35,250 nt of DNA from Flavobacteriales bacterium (lineage in GTDB: Bacteria; Bacteroidota; Bacteroidia; Flavobacteriales_F; PHOS-HE28): the NCBI GenBank assembly GCA_019638075.1, contig JAHBUM010000006.1:1-35250 (forward strand), in the 5' to 3' direction. The notes under the pieces are model-generated. The model saw only the letters and a list, made by a program, of their open reading frames with translations. It made no database searches and was not told the origin of the DNA. This document shows positions 1-7,557 of this stretch, in pieces. Both the position numbers and the translations under genes were made by a program. The stretch's first letter is position 1. Every line of letters starts with the position of its first letter.

Positions 1-393
1 GCAATCGAACCAGTACGTGGTGGAGCCCACGCGCATGTTCAATTCGTAGAAGGTGCGCTCGCCGGTGTATTTCTCGTAGGCCACCTTGCCGTACAACGAC
101 AGCCTGCGGATCTCGCCCGTGGTGACGAACGGCGCCAGCGCGCGCTCGTTGATCTGGAACCACGTCATCTTGCCTCCCACGCCGATGCCCAGCCCTTTGT
201 GTACCGGGAACTGGATCAGCCCATCCACCTGACCCACGCTCTCGGTGGCCGCCTCGAACAGCGGGTTGCCCAGCGGCACGGGCAGGATCAGGTTACCCTT
301 GATGGTGGGCGATACATCGGGCAGCTTCTGCGCCATGACCGGCACCGCCAGTGAAGCGGCGCACACAAGGGGCAGAAGGCTGCGGTACATCAT
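1..393 (-). CDS. Secreted or outer-membrane protein, partial (3' end outside window)
   Basis: I read 131 codons from ATG at 393 down to the left edge, with no stop; the rest lies outside the window. The N-terminus (MMYRSLLPLVCAASLAVPV, then MAQ) is a typical Sec signal peptide cleaved near residue 20. After it the sequence alternates polar and hydrophobic residues with many Gly and aromatic positions (LIQFPVHKGLGIGVGGK, LYGKVAYEKYTG, FYELNMRVGSTTYWF). This suggests outer-membrane beta strands. I do not recognise a family. The start codon overlaps the stop of the upstream minus-strand gene in an ATGA, so it is probably the third gene of a translationally coupled operon that begins with the DUF493 gene. 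A second in-frame ATG follows immediately. Role unknown; a beta-barrel or envelope function is inference. Confidence 0.75.
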   Translation of the reverse strand, partial: MMYRSLLPLVCAASLAVPVMAQKLPDVSPTIKGNLILPVPLGNPLFEAATESVGQVDGLIQFPVHKGLGIGVGGKMTWFQINERALAPFVTTGEIRRLSLYGKVAYEKYTGERTFYELNMRVGSTTYWFDC

Positions 394-779
394 GCCTGCT
401 GAAGACGGAACTGGCGCACGGTGCGTTGCGTGGTGGTCGCCATTTCGAGGAAGTAGGTGCCGTCGGCCAGCGGAGGCAGCGCGCGTTCGAGGATGTGCTC
501 GCCGCGTTGCAGGCGCTCTTCGTCCCACGTGTGGAACGGCGCATGGGCCTGATCCAGCAGGCGCGTATGGATCACTTGTTCGCCGGGCACTTTCACCACA
601 ACGCGCAGGCGGGCCGGGTGGTATGCCAGCTCAAGCCCCAGCAGCTCGGCGTGCAGCGGCGCGGGCATGTCCTTGGTAAGGATGTACTGCCGCAGGCGCC
701 GCCACAGGATCAGCAGCAGCAGCGCGCTCAGCGTCACGATCAGTGCCGTGCGGATGTTCAGCAGGTCCTTCTCGCTCAT
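390..779 (-). CDS. Single-TM membrane protein, unknown function
   Basis: 129 aa. The N-terminus is short and polar (MSEKDLLNIR), followed by one hydrophobic helix at about residues 11-27 (TALIVTLSALLLLILW). A basic stretch RRLRQYILTK at the helix end predicts N-out/C-in by the positive-inside rule, or a signal anchor. The rest is a soluble domain of about 95 residues with beta-rich character (LELAYHPARLRVVVKVPG; GTYFLEMATTTQRTVRQFRLQ). The ending resembles the last strands of small Ig-like or sorting-type domains, but no T9SS motif is clear. It overlaps the upstream DUF493 gene and the downstream envelope gene by ATGA on each side, so the three are probably co-translated. No family recognised. 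Confidence 0.8.
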   Translation of the reverse strand: MSEKDLLNIRTALIVTLSALLLLILWRRLRQYILTKDMPAPLHAELLGLELAYHPARLRVVVKVPGEQVIHTRLLDQAHAPFHTWDEERLQRGEHILERALPPLADGTYFLEMATTTQRTVRQFRLQQA

Positions 780-1051
780 AGCGTGATCACACCGGGGATC
801 TCCGAGGCCCTGTCGTAGCGGTCCACCACGTCATCGGCGCTCATCATCACCTCCTTCACGGTAAGGGCGAGGTATTTCCCGTTGGCGCTGTACTTGCGCA
901 GGATCTCGCTCTCTGGCGGGAACAGGACCAGCAGCTTGTCCAGCCGCTCCCGATCCGGCTCGAAGATGAACTTGTACATGTACACCGAGGGCCACTCTTG
1001 GATCTTTTCCAAGGTCTGCCTCAGCTTGTCCTTCGCTTCGTCGCTCAACAT
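776..1051 (-). CDS. DUF493 (UPF0250, YbeD-like) family protein
   Basis: 91 aa from ATG at 1051. I chose this start because upstream in-frame codons have no family-like sequence, whereas MLSDEAKDKLRQTLEKIQEWPSVY matches the start of DUF493 proteins. The conserved features are visible: WPSVYMYKFIF near residues 20-30, a helix (DRERLDKLLVLFP), then SANGKYLALTVKEVM and a closing GVITL strand. This is the small alpha/beta ferredoxin-like fold of the YbeD family, which is widespread in Bacteroidota and has no firmly established role. It is the first gene of the minus-strand trio, with a TACCTTTG promoter word 12 bp upstream of the ATG. Its stop overlaps the next start (ATGA). Confidence 0.88.
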   Translation of the reverse strand: MLSDEAKDKLRQTLEKIQEWPSVYMYKFIFEPDRERLDKLLVLFPPESEILRKYSANGKYLALTVKEVMMSADDVVDRYDRASEIPGVITL

Positions 1052-1063
1052 GGGTGATCTTTG

Positions 1064-1071
1064 CAAAGGTA
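1064..1071 (-). promoter_or_regulatory. Bacteroidota -7 element TACCTTTG upstream of DUF493 gene
   Basis: On the minus strand TACCTTTG matches the Bacteroidota -7 consensus TAnnTTTG exactly and ends 12 nt before the ATG at 1051. I see no TTTG at the expected -33 distance, so the call rests on the -7 word and its position between divergent genes. Confidence 0.45.
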
Positions 1072-1133
1072 CCTCCGTGCGATCGAACCTTTTCCCGCGC
1101 CGCGTGTACGGCACCCAGAGAACGAGAAGAACC

Positions 1134-2243
1134 ATGCGCTTCCACGTGATATTCCCGCTCATCGCACTGCTGCTGCCCACGCTGGTACGCGCGCAGGCGG
1201 CCGAGGAGAAGGCCATGCAGCAGGCTTCCGCCGTGGCCGAACCCTACCAAGGCGGTTGGGGCGTGCCCGCCGATGCCGGGAGGAAGGACACCGGCGGGCT
1301 GTACGATGCCGTGCCCATGCGCAATGCCCAACAGCAGTTGGACCATATCCGCTGGGAACGCAACGCTTCGCTGGCCCGCAACGCCGGTACCATGCCGCCT
1401 GCGGACCATGCGCGGCTGGTGGAACTATCCGCCGCGCTGAGCTCCGCCGCGCCCAACAGCTTCGAGGCGCACATGGCCAACTACTACGCGCAATTCCCGG
1501 CACCGGCGGCATTCCAGCAACTGGAGCTGGCGATGATGAAGGATGTGGACCGCGAGGAATTGATCGCCCCCCGGCTGGCGAACGCCGCGCGCAGGGACAA
1601 CACCACCGAACTGACGGCCCGCGCGAAGGACATGAAGGCGCGCGGCCGCATGGCCCCGGCGTTGTACAAGGTGGCGGAGGACATCCTGGCTTCCGTGGAA
1701 CCCAGTGCCGTGCTCTTCGCCGCCGGTGAAATGGATGCCTATCCCCTGTGGGTGGAGCAGTTCGCCAACGGCAGGCAGAAGGATGTGCTGGTGATCGATG
1801 AGCGCCTGCTGGTGGACCCCGCGTATCGCATGCGCATCTGGGAACGCACCAAGGCCAGGGGTGATGTGTCCGGCCAGCCGGGCTTCATCGCGAACCTCGC
1901 CGCCGCCACGAACAGACCCGTTTACCTCTCGCTCGCCCTCGGCAACGCGGCCATGGCTCCACTGAAGGAACGCCTGTACGTGACCGGCCTCGCCATGCGC
2001 CTGAGCAGCACGCCCGTGGACAACATACCGCTGCTGGAGGCCCGCTGGGACCGGCTGAAGAAACCGCTGGACGCCGGGCCGCTCTCGAAGAACTACCTGG
2101 TGCCCGGGGCGGTGCTCCTCACCCACTACCGCGCCATCGGCGATGAAACCCGCGCCTCGCGCCTGGAACATGAACTGCGCGGCATGGCCCAGAAGCTTGG
2201 TGCCACGAGCACCCTGGTGAAAAGCGGCATCCTCGAACACTGA
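1134..2243 (+). CDS. Secreted protein with DUF2723-like motif, unknown function
   Basis: 369 aa from ATG at 1134. The reading frame stays open further upstream, but the signal peptide (MRFHVIFPLIALLLPTLVRA, cleaved before QAAEE) fixes this start. The mature part is mostly helical and Ala/Arg/Leu rich. Residues about 192-226 (AVLFAAGEMDAYPLWVEQF, then NGRQKDVLVIDERLL) closely resemble, from memory, the C-terminal 'NGDNDTYPLWY...DVRV' stretch of Bacteroidota DUF2723 membrane proteins (protein O-mannosyltransferase-like). The multi-TM part of that family is absent. It ends 3 bp before the ECF sigma gene, so the two are very likely co-transcribed. Function unknown; a periplasmic role linked to the sigma/anti-sigma pair is inference. 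Confidence 0.8.
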   Translation: MRFHVIFPLIALLLPTLVRAQAAEEKAMQQASAVAEPYQGGWGVPADAGRKDTGGLYDAVPMRNAQQQLDHIRWERNASLARNAGTMPPADHARLVELSAALSSAAPNSFEAHMANYYAQFPAPAAFQQLELAMMKDVDREELIAPRLANAARRDNTTELTARAKDMKARGRMAPALYKVAEDILASVEPSAVLFAAGEMDAYPLWVEQFANGRQKDVLVIDERLLVDPAYRMRIWERTKARGDVSGQPGFIANLAAATNRPVYLSLALGNAAMAPLKERLYVTGLAMRLSSTPVDNIPLLEARWDRLKKPLDAGPLSKNYLVPGAVLLTHYRAIGDETRASRLEHELRGMAQKLGATSTLVKSGILEH

Positions 2244-2246
2244 ACC

Positions 2247-2861
2247 ATGGCGCTCTTCGGCACGGAATACGGCAAGCTGGGCGATGAACGCCTGATGGAG
2301 CTGGTCGTGCGGGGCGATGAGAAAGCCTTCGCCGCGCTCTATGACCGCTATCACCGCCGCCTGTTGAGCTACTTCCACCGCATGCTGTGGAGCGATCGGG
2401 AGATGGCACAGGACTTCCTACAGGACCTCTTCACCAAACTGGCCACGCGGCCACAGAGCTACGATCCCTCGCGGCCCTTCCAGACCTGGGTGTTCAGCGT
2501 GGCCAACAACATGTGCAAGAACGCTTACCGCCATGAGGTGGTGGTGCGCGAAGCGGCGGCGCATCTGCGCAACGGTGTGGATCGCGAGGAGGCCGTGGGC
2601 GGCATCGGCGTGGATCGGGAGCACTTCCGCGATCGCCTGGACGAGGAACTGGACAAGCTGGATCCCGACCACAAGGCCACCTTCGTGATGCGGTTCCACG
2701 AGGACATGCCCATCAAGGAGATCGCCACGGCCTTCGGCTGTAGCGAAGGCACGGTGAAGAGCCGCATTTTCTATACCCTGAAGAAACTGGCCGAGCGCAT
2801 GAAAGAGTTCGCCCCCAATGCCCTGATACCCCATGGAACGGCACGAACGATACGACCCTGA
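2247..2861 (+). CDS. ECF-type RNA polymerase sigma-70 family factor
   Basis: 204 aa. Region sigma-2 spans about residues 26-98: AFAALYDRYHRRLLSYFHRML, then the DFLQDLFTKLA helix (the DxxQExF-like core-binding motif) and FQTWVFSVANNMCKNAYRH, which contacts the -10. A short linker leads to sigma-4 at about 130-185, with the LDPDHKATFVMRFHEDMPIKEIA and CSEGTVKSRIFYTLKKL helix-turn-helix. Length and two-domain layout are normal for an ECF factor. It follows the preceding secreted-protein gene by 3 bp. Its last 29 bp overlap the next gene, which encodes a one-TM protein, the usual arrangement for a sigma factor and its membrane anti-sigma factor. Target genes cannot be told from the sequence. Confidence 0.95.
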   Translation: MALFGTEYGKLGDERLMELVVRGDEKAFAALYDRYHRRLLSYFHRMLWSDREMAQDFLQDLFTKLATRPQSYDPSRPFQTWVFSVANNMCKNAYRHEVVVREAAAHLRNGVDREEAVGGIGVDREHFRDRLDEELDKLDPDHKATFVMRFHEDMPIKEIATAFGCSEGTVKSRIFYTLKKLAERMKEFAPNALIPHGTARTIRP

Positions 2862-3777
2862 GGACATCGAGAGCCTGCTCTCGGAGCGGGCCTTCGACGA
2901 GCTGCTCCCCGACGAGCGCGCCTTCGTGCTGCGGCACATGAGCGGACGTGACGAATACGAGCGTATGCGCGCCCTGCTGCACTATGTACGCCCCGATGAG
3001 CGCGAGCGTGGCACCATAGAACCCGAGGACCGCGTGCGCCGCAATGTGATGGCGGCCTTCCGCGCGCAGCAACAGCCGCAGTGGCGCATCTGGCTCAACA
3101 GCATCGCGTTGTGGCTGGCTCCGCAGAAGGCCGTGGCCAGCCCGCTCTGGTGGGACAGGTTGTGGCGCCCCGCACTGGCCTTCGGTTCGCTGGCCCTGCT
3201 GATCGTGGCCGGGGTGGTGGCCGTGCAGCAGTTCGGTGATACGGATACCCCGGCACTGGCCGAACTGAAGCAGGAAGAGAAGGCACCGGCCCCTGCCACC
3301 GCGAAGGACGAAGCGGCCGTGCCCGAACCGCAGCTGGACGATGCACCCGCAGCGAGTGGTGTGGAGACCGAACGCTCCATGGCCATCCCTGCCCAAGCCA
3401 CAGAGCCGCCTGCTCCTGTCCGGGAAATGGAAGTGGCCGACCGCTATGCGGAAAGCGCTGGAGCGGCAACGGTGAACACCGAAGCCACCGAGGACTTCGC
3501 AGCCATCATGGATGTGGCGCTGGAGCCGGACATGAAGTCGCAGTCTGGCGCAACGTTCCAGAGCATCACCGCAGAGCAGGCCGAGTCCCTGTACCATGTG
3601 GTCACGGCGAACGAGTTGTCGCGGAACATGAGCACGACGAACGCATTGGGCGAAGTGGCGATGAAAGAAGCGGCCAAGACCCCAAGCAGGAAATACAAGG
3701 CCGCGCAACCGATGGCCACCAGCCGCAGCATGGCGGATAGCCCCGGGATCCTGGACCTGGTGGCGTCGGGCTGGTAA
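2833..3777 (+). CDS. Putative membrane anti-sigma factor, one TM segment
   Basis: 314 aa, starting inside the end of the sigma gene in another frame (29-bp overlap). Residues 1-80 form an acidic, helical cytoplasmic part (DPEDIESLLSERAFDELLPDERAFVLRHM) that resembles the helical sigma-binding region of anti-sigma factors. It lacks the HxxxCxxC zinc motif of ZAS proteins. One TM helix lies at about 113-134 (PALAFGSLALLIVAGVVAV). The periplasmic part (about 135-314) is Ala/Pro/Glu/Thr rich and low complexity, without a recognised domain. Position and topology support an anti-sigma role; no motif proves it. It ends 5 bp before the convergent downstream gene. Confidence 0.8.
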   Translation: MERHERYDPEDIESLLSERAFDELLPDERAFVLRHMSGRDEYERMRALLHYVRPDERERGTIEPEDRVRRNVMAAFRAQQQPQWRIWLNSIALWLAPQKAVASPLWWDRLWRPALAFGSLALLIVAGVVAVQQFGDTDTPALAELKQEEKAPAPATAKDEAAVPEPQLDDAPAASGVETERSMAIPAQATEPPAPVREMEVADRYAESAGAATVNTEATEDFAAIMDVALEPDMKSQSGATFQSITAEQAESLYHVVTANELSRNMSTTNALGEVAMKEAAKTPSRKYKAAQPMATSRSMADSPGILDLVASGW

Positions 3778-3782
3778 AAGAC

Positions 3783-4130
3783 CTACTGGATGGTGAAAGC
3801 CTGCGTGATCTTGAAATCACGCGCCTGTACCGTGAGCGTAGCCGCCCCTTTCGGGAACATGCCTTTGTCGAACCGGCGCACGAGTTCCTCGGTCATGGCC
3901 TTGCCTTCTTCCACATAGACCAGTGCGCCTTTGGCGTCGCGCACTTCGATGTGGACCTTGCCGATCTTCCGATGATTGGCGATGCTCACGTTGATGAGGC
4001 CGGAGTTGCGCTGGCAGTCGACCGCTACCACCGCCCGGCCACGCTCATCGGGACCCTTCGTAGCCTGCAACGGAGCGGCCAGCACAAGTGCGGAAAGCAC
4101 CAAGGCGGATGACAACCGGACGGTTCGCAT
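3783..4130 (-). CDS. Small secreted protein with Ig-like or sorting-domain-like fold
   Basis: 115 aa. A signal peptide (MRTVRLSSALVLSALVLAAPLQA) is followed by a single beta-rich domain: VVAVDCQRNSGLINVSIANH, KVHIEVRDAKGALVYVEEGK, FDKGMFPKGAATLTVQARD. The pattern (a strand, 'D..G..V', then 'G.....V.A.D') looks like the compact beta-sandwich of T9SS sorting domains or small Bacteroidota Ig-like proteins, but the usual NP(x)nG start and basic ending are missing. It has its own well-formed promoter with a start only 4 nt behind the -7 word. It is convergent with the anti-sigma gene. Function unknown. Confidence 0.75.
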   Translation of the reverse strand: MRTVRLSSALVLSALVLAAPLQATKGPDERGRAVVAVDCQRNSGLINVSIANHRKIGKVHIEVRDAKGALVYVEEGKAMTEELVRRFDKGMFPKGAATLTVQARDFKITQAFTIQ

Positions 4131-4134
4131 AGAA

Positions 4135-4165
4135 CAAAGGTATGACAGGATGCCAGCGGTGCAAA
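4135..4165 (-). promoter_or_regulatory. Full Bacteroidota promoter TTTG-N19-TACCTTTG
   Basis: On the minus strand TTTG (4165-4162), 19 nt, then TACCTTTG (4142-4135) match the Bacteroidota sigma-ABfr consensus in both boxes and spacing. Only four bases (TTCT) separate the -7 word from the ATG at 4130, so transcription should start at or next to the start codon (leaderless or nearly so). Confidence 0.7.
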
Positions 4166-4169
4166 CCCC

Positions 4170-5171
4170 TCATTCCCACGTGCGATCGTAGCCGGTAGCC
4201 ACCAGTTCATCGCGCTCGTTGGTGCGCAGGGCGAAGTCGAAGCCGTTGTATACGCTCCAACCGCCGTAGGCACCATCAGCACGTATCGCGAGGAAACCCA
4301 CCTGCTTGTCGGTCATGTCCTTGTTCTGGCGCATGATCCGGCGCACGGCCTCCTTGCAGGCTTCCGTTGGCTCCATGCCCTGCCGCATCAGTTCCACCAC
4401 GGTATGGCTTCCCGCCGTGCGGATCACGAGTTCGCCCACACCGGTGGCACAGGCCGCACCGGCTTCACCATCCACGAACAGCCCGGCGCCGATGATGGGG
4501 CTATCCCCTACCCGCCCATGGATCTTGAAGGCCAGGCCACTAGTGGTGCATGATCCGGCCAGGCGTCCTTGGGCGTCCATCGCCACCATGCCGATGGTGT
4601 CGTGGTTCTCGATGTTGACCACCGGCTTGTAGTCGCCCTTCTTCAGCCATTCGAGCCATCTGGTCTTCACCTCGGGCACGTCCACATCGCGCGGGCTGAA
4701 GCCGTTCTCCAACGCCCAGCGCTCGGCTCCGGCGCCCACGAGCATCACGTGCGGCGTGCGTTCCATCACGGCGCGTGCGATGCTGATCGGATGTTCGAAC
4801 CGTTGCACGAAGGCGACCGCCCCTGCCCTGCCTTCGTGGTCCTGGATGCAGGCATCGAGCGTCACGTGCCCATCGCGGTCGGGCATGCCACCCAGGCCCA
4901 CACTGCGGTTGGTGAAGTCGCTCTCCACCACGGCCACGCCCTGTTCCACGGCGTCGAGCACATCGCCACCGGCACTGAGGATCTCCCAGGCTTTGGCATT
5001 GGCGGGCCTGCCATGCTTCCAGGTGCTGAGCACGAGGGGGCCATTGCTTCCACCCCGGATGGCACCGCCTTCGGTCGCTGGCGCGGTCCCTGATGTGTTG
5101 GAGGTACACCCCGTGGCAAGGGCCGCGCTCCCGATGGATACGAGCTTGATGAACTGGCGACGGTGCTGCAT
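4170..5171 (-). CDS. N4-(beta-N-acetylglucosaminyl)-L-asparaginase (glycosylasparaginase), Tat-exported
   Basis: 333 aa from ATG at 5171, chosen because it puts the Tat motif RRQFIK at residues 4-9 near the N-terminus. A hydrophobic stretch and a possible lipobox-like ATGC (Cys22) follow, with an imperfect -3 position. This Ntn hydrolase cleaves the GlcNAc-Asn bond of N-glycopeptides. The family hallmarks are complete: GGMPDRDGHVTLDACIQD, then HDTIGMVAMD with the autocatalytic nucleophile Thr192, SCTTSGLAFKIHGRVGDSP and GAGLFVDGEAGAA, which bind substrate, and an ATGVGE stretch. From memory the sequence is very like the Elizabethkingia (Flavobacterium) meningoseptica enzyme. It is divergent (39 bp) from a sugar transporter, ROK kinase and GH92 mannosidase, which fits N-glycoprotein use in the periplasm. 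Confidence 0.95.
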   Translation of the reverse strand: MQHRRQFIKLVSIGSAALATGCTSNTSGTAPATEGGAIRGGSNGPLVLSTWKHGRPANAKAWEILSAGGDVLDAVEQGVAVVESDFTNRSVGLGGMPDRDGHVTLDACIQDHEGRAGAVAFVQRFEHPISIARAVMERTPHVMLVGAGAERWALENGFSPRDVDVPEVKTRWLEWLKKGDYKPVVNIENHDTIGMVAMDAQGRLAGSCTTSGLAFKIHGRVGDSPIIGAGLFVDGEAGAACATGVGELVIRTAGSHTVVELMRQGMEPTEACKEAVRRIMRQNKDMTDKQVGFLAIRADGAYGGWSVYNGFDFALRTNERDELVATGYDRTWE

Positions 5172-5195
5172 GGCAATGATGCGCAAGCTACTGAC

Positions 5196-5203
5196 CATAT
5201 TTG
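5196..5203 (+). promoter_or_regulatory. Possible -7 element CATATTTG before the sugar transporter
   Basis: CATATTTG matches TAnnTTTG except for the first base and lies 7 nt before the ATG at 5211, in the 39-bp divergent gap. No -33 word at the right distance. Tentative. Confidence 0.3.
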
Positions 5204-5210
5204 TTGCAGC

Positions 5211-6635
5211 ATGCAAGGCGCATCTTCCCCAGCCCCGGCAACAGCGCCCCCATCCGGCTCACGGCACGCGCTGGCCGTGCTCACCTCGCTGTTCTTCCTA
5301 TGGGGCTTCATCACCGTGCTCAACGATGTGCTGGTGCCGCACTGGAAGGCCCTCTTCAACCTCACTTATGCGCAGAGCCTGCTGGTGCAGTTCTGTTTCT
5401 TCGGGGCATACTTCATCGGGTCGCTCATCTACTACTTCATCTCGGTCTCGTCTGGCGATCCCATCGAGCGCATCGGCTACAAACGCGGGCTGCTGCTGGG
5501 GCTCGGACTTTCGGCGCTGGGCTGCGCGCTGTTCGCACCAGCCAGCCTGATGCACAGCTATGGCGCGCACCTCGCCGCGCTGTTCGTGCTGGGGCTGGGC
5601 TTCACGGTGCTACAGATCGCGGCCAATCCGTTCGTGGCCATCATCGGTCCGCCGGAAGGGGCCAGCAGCCGCCTGAACCTCGCGCAGGCGTTCAACTCGC
5701 TGGGCACTACACTGGCCCCCCTTATCGGTGGCTGGCTCATCTTCGATCAGGTGGATGCCTCGTCGGCCGTGCGCGCGCCCTACCTCGGACTGGCGCTGGT
5801 ATTGGCAGCGATCGCCGTGGTGGTGTGGGCCACGCGACTGCCCGAGCCTGCCCGTCCACCACGCACCGAGGCCGTGAACAGCGGCAGCGCCTTCCGGCAT
5901 CCGCAACTGCGCTGGGGCATGGTGGCGATCTTCTGCTACGTGGGTGCTGAAGTGGCGGTGGGCAGCCTCATCATCAGCTTCCTGAACCTTGATGGCGTGA
6001 TGGGCTTCAGCGAGGATGTGGCGAAGCACTACCTGAGCCTCTATTGGGGTGGCGCCATGGCCGGGCGCTTCATCGGTGCCGTGGCGTTGAGCAGGACGAT
6101 GGCACCCGGCCGCAAGCTGGGCGTGATGGCCACGATCGGGGCCGCGATGTTCATCCTCCTCATCATCCTGAATGCCACCGGCCCGGTCTCCATCACCGAC
6201 CTATGGCCCATGGCACTGCTGATCGCGGCGAACATCGCGGTGGCCCTGCTTGCAAAAGGGAACCCCGGACGTACGATGGGCCTGTTCGCATCGGTGGCGG
6301 TGCTGCTGCTCGCAGCCGTGGTGGCCGGGAAGGGATCCATCGCCTTGTGGAGCATCGTCGCCATCGGCCTGTTCAACTCGATCCTGTGGAGCAACATCTT
6401 CACCCTTTCCATCGACGGGCTGAGGAACGATACCGCGCAGGGATCGAGCCTGCTGGTGATGATGATCCTCGGCGGTGCGCTGGTGCCGTGGGTGCAGGCG
6501 TCCATCATCGACCTGCTCAGCGCCGGTGCGGTGAACGAACAGGCGTTCCACCTCAGCTTCCTACTGCCGCTCGCGTGCTACGCCTACCTCGTGTGGTACG
6601 GCCTGCGCGGCTCCACCCTACGCTCCCGCATATGA
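5211..6635 (+). CDS. FucP/GluP-family sugar:H+ symporter (MFS)
   Basis: 474 aa from ATG at 5211. The upstream in-frame ATG at 5163 would run into the divergent gene and adds no family-like residues. The first helix carries LTSLFFLWGFITVLNDVL, the signature of the FucP/GluP sugar MFS group. Further hallmarks are LVQFCFFGAYFIGSL, GYKRGLLLGLGLSALG, VLQIAANPFVAIIG and RLNLAQAFNSLGTTLAP. I count about 12 hydrophobic helices, and the ending FLLPLACYAYLVWYGLRGS is also typical. It would import hexoses (glucose, galactose, mannose, GlcNAc or fucose) across the inner membrane; the exact sugar cannot be read. Its stop overlaps the ROK kinase start (ATGA), so uptake and phosphorylation are coupled. Confidence 0.93.
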   Translation: MQGASSPAPATAPPSGSRHALAVLTSLFFLWGFITVLNDVLVPHWKALFNLTYAQSLLVQFCFFGAYFIGSLIYYFISVSSGDPIERIGYKRGLLLGLGLSALGCALFAPASLMHSYGAHLAALFVLGLGFTVLQIAANPFVAIIGPPEGASSRLNLAQAFNSLGTTLAPLIGGWLIFDQVDASSAVRAPYLGLALVLAAIAVVVWATRLPEPARPPRTEAVNSGSAFRHPQLRWGMVAIFCYVGAEVAVGSLIISFLNLDGVMGFSEDVAKHYLSLYWGGAMAGRFIGAVALSRTMAPGRKLGVMATIGAAMFILLIILNATGPVSITDLWPMALLIAANIAVALLAKGNPGRTMGLFASVAVLLLAAVVAGKGSIALWSIVAIGLFNSILWSNIFTLSIDGLRNDTAQGSSLLVMMILGGALVPWVQASIIDLLSAGAVNEQAFHLSFLLPLACYAYLVWYGLRGSTLRSRI

Positions 6636-7540
6636 TCCTCGGTATCGACATCGGCGGCACCACCAGCAAGCTCGGCTTGGTGCATGAAGGACAGGTGATC
6701 GCCCGCGCGCGCATCCCCACCACCGGCCACACGGACGACCATGCCTTTGCGGATGCCTTGGCGGATGCGGCACGCGGCCTGTTACAGGCGGGCGGTCGTC
6801 CGCCGTTGCGGGCCGTGGGCATCGGCGCGCCGAACGCGAACCAGCTCACGGGCATCATCGAAATGGCCCCCAACCTGCCATGGAAACACGATGTGCCGCT
6901 GGCGCGCATGATGCAGGACCGGCTGGGCGTACCGGCCGTGCTGGGCAACGATGCGAACGCGGCGGCGCTGGGCGAATGGCGCTACGGCGCAGGCCGGAGC
7001 TTCGACGATCTGCTGGTGGTGACGATCGGCACCGGTGTGGGCAGCGGCTTCATCGTACACGGGAAGCTGGTGCTGGGTAGCGCGGGCAATGCCGGCGAGC
7101 TCGGACACATGACCATGGCGGTAGATGGGCGCCATTGCACCTGCGGGCGCAAAGGCTGTCTGGAAACGTACGTGAGCATCCGTGGCATGCGCCAGACCTA
7201 CGCTGAACTGGCGGATGACCTTGATGTGTTGAAAGAGGATGGCGTGAAGTGTATCGCTGATGCGGCACAGCGCGGGGATCAGGCCGCCATTCGCACCTTC
7301 GAGGAGACGGTGCGCTGGCTGGCGGTGGGCCTGGCCAATGCGGTGGCCGTGACCGGTCCGCGACGCGTGGTACTGTTCGGCGGCATCGTGCGCAGCGGGG
7401 ATCTGCTCCTCGCCCCATTGAAGAAACGCTTCCACGAGGCGCTGCTGAACATCTATCAGGGCCGGGTGGACCTTACGGTGAGCGCGCTGCCGGATGATGA
7501 TGCGGCGTTGCTGGGGGCGGCGGCGCTGACAACAACCTAG
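6632..7540 (+). CDS. ROK-family sugar kinase (glucokinase-like)
   Basis: 302 aa from ATG at 6632, overlapping the transporter stop. The start ILGIDIGGTTSKLGLV is the phosphate-1 (ATP) motif. GNDANAAALGE carries the catalytic Asp of the sugar site. GTGVGSGFIVHGKL is the phosphate-2 motif. GELGHM plus HCTCGRKGCLE is the ROK zinc site (ExGH with CxCGxxGCxE). There is no N-terminal helix-turn-helix, so it is a kinase and not a ROK repressor. ROK enzymes phosphorylate glucose, mannose, fructose or GlcNAc; the substrate cannot be decided here. Context (glycosylasparaginase, GH92 alpha-mannosidase, sugar symporter) favours mannose, glucose or GlcNAc released from N-glycans. Confidence 0.93.
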   Translation: MILGIDIGGTTSKLGLVHEGQVIARARIPTTGHTDDHAFADALADAARGLLQAGGRPPLRAVGIGAPNANQLTGIIEMAPNLPWKHDVPLARMMQDRLGVPAVLGNDANAAALGEWRYGAGRSFDDLLVVTIGTGVGSGFIVHGKLVLGSAGNAGELGHMTMAVDGRHCTCGRKGCLETYVSIRGMRQTYAELADDLDVLKEDGVKCIADAAQRGDQAAIRTFEETVRWLAVGLANAVAVTGPRRVVLFGGIVRSGDLLLAPLKKRFHEALLNIYQGRVDLTVSALPDDDAALLGAAALTTT

Positions 7541-7557
7541 ACGAACATTGGATCAGG

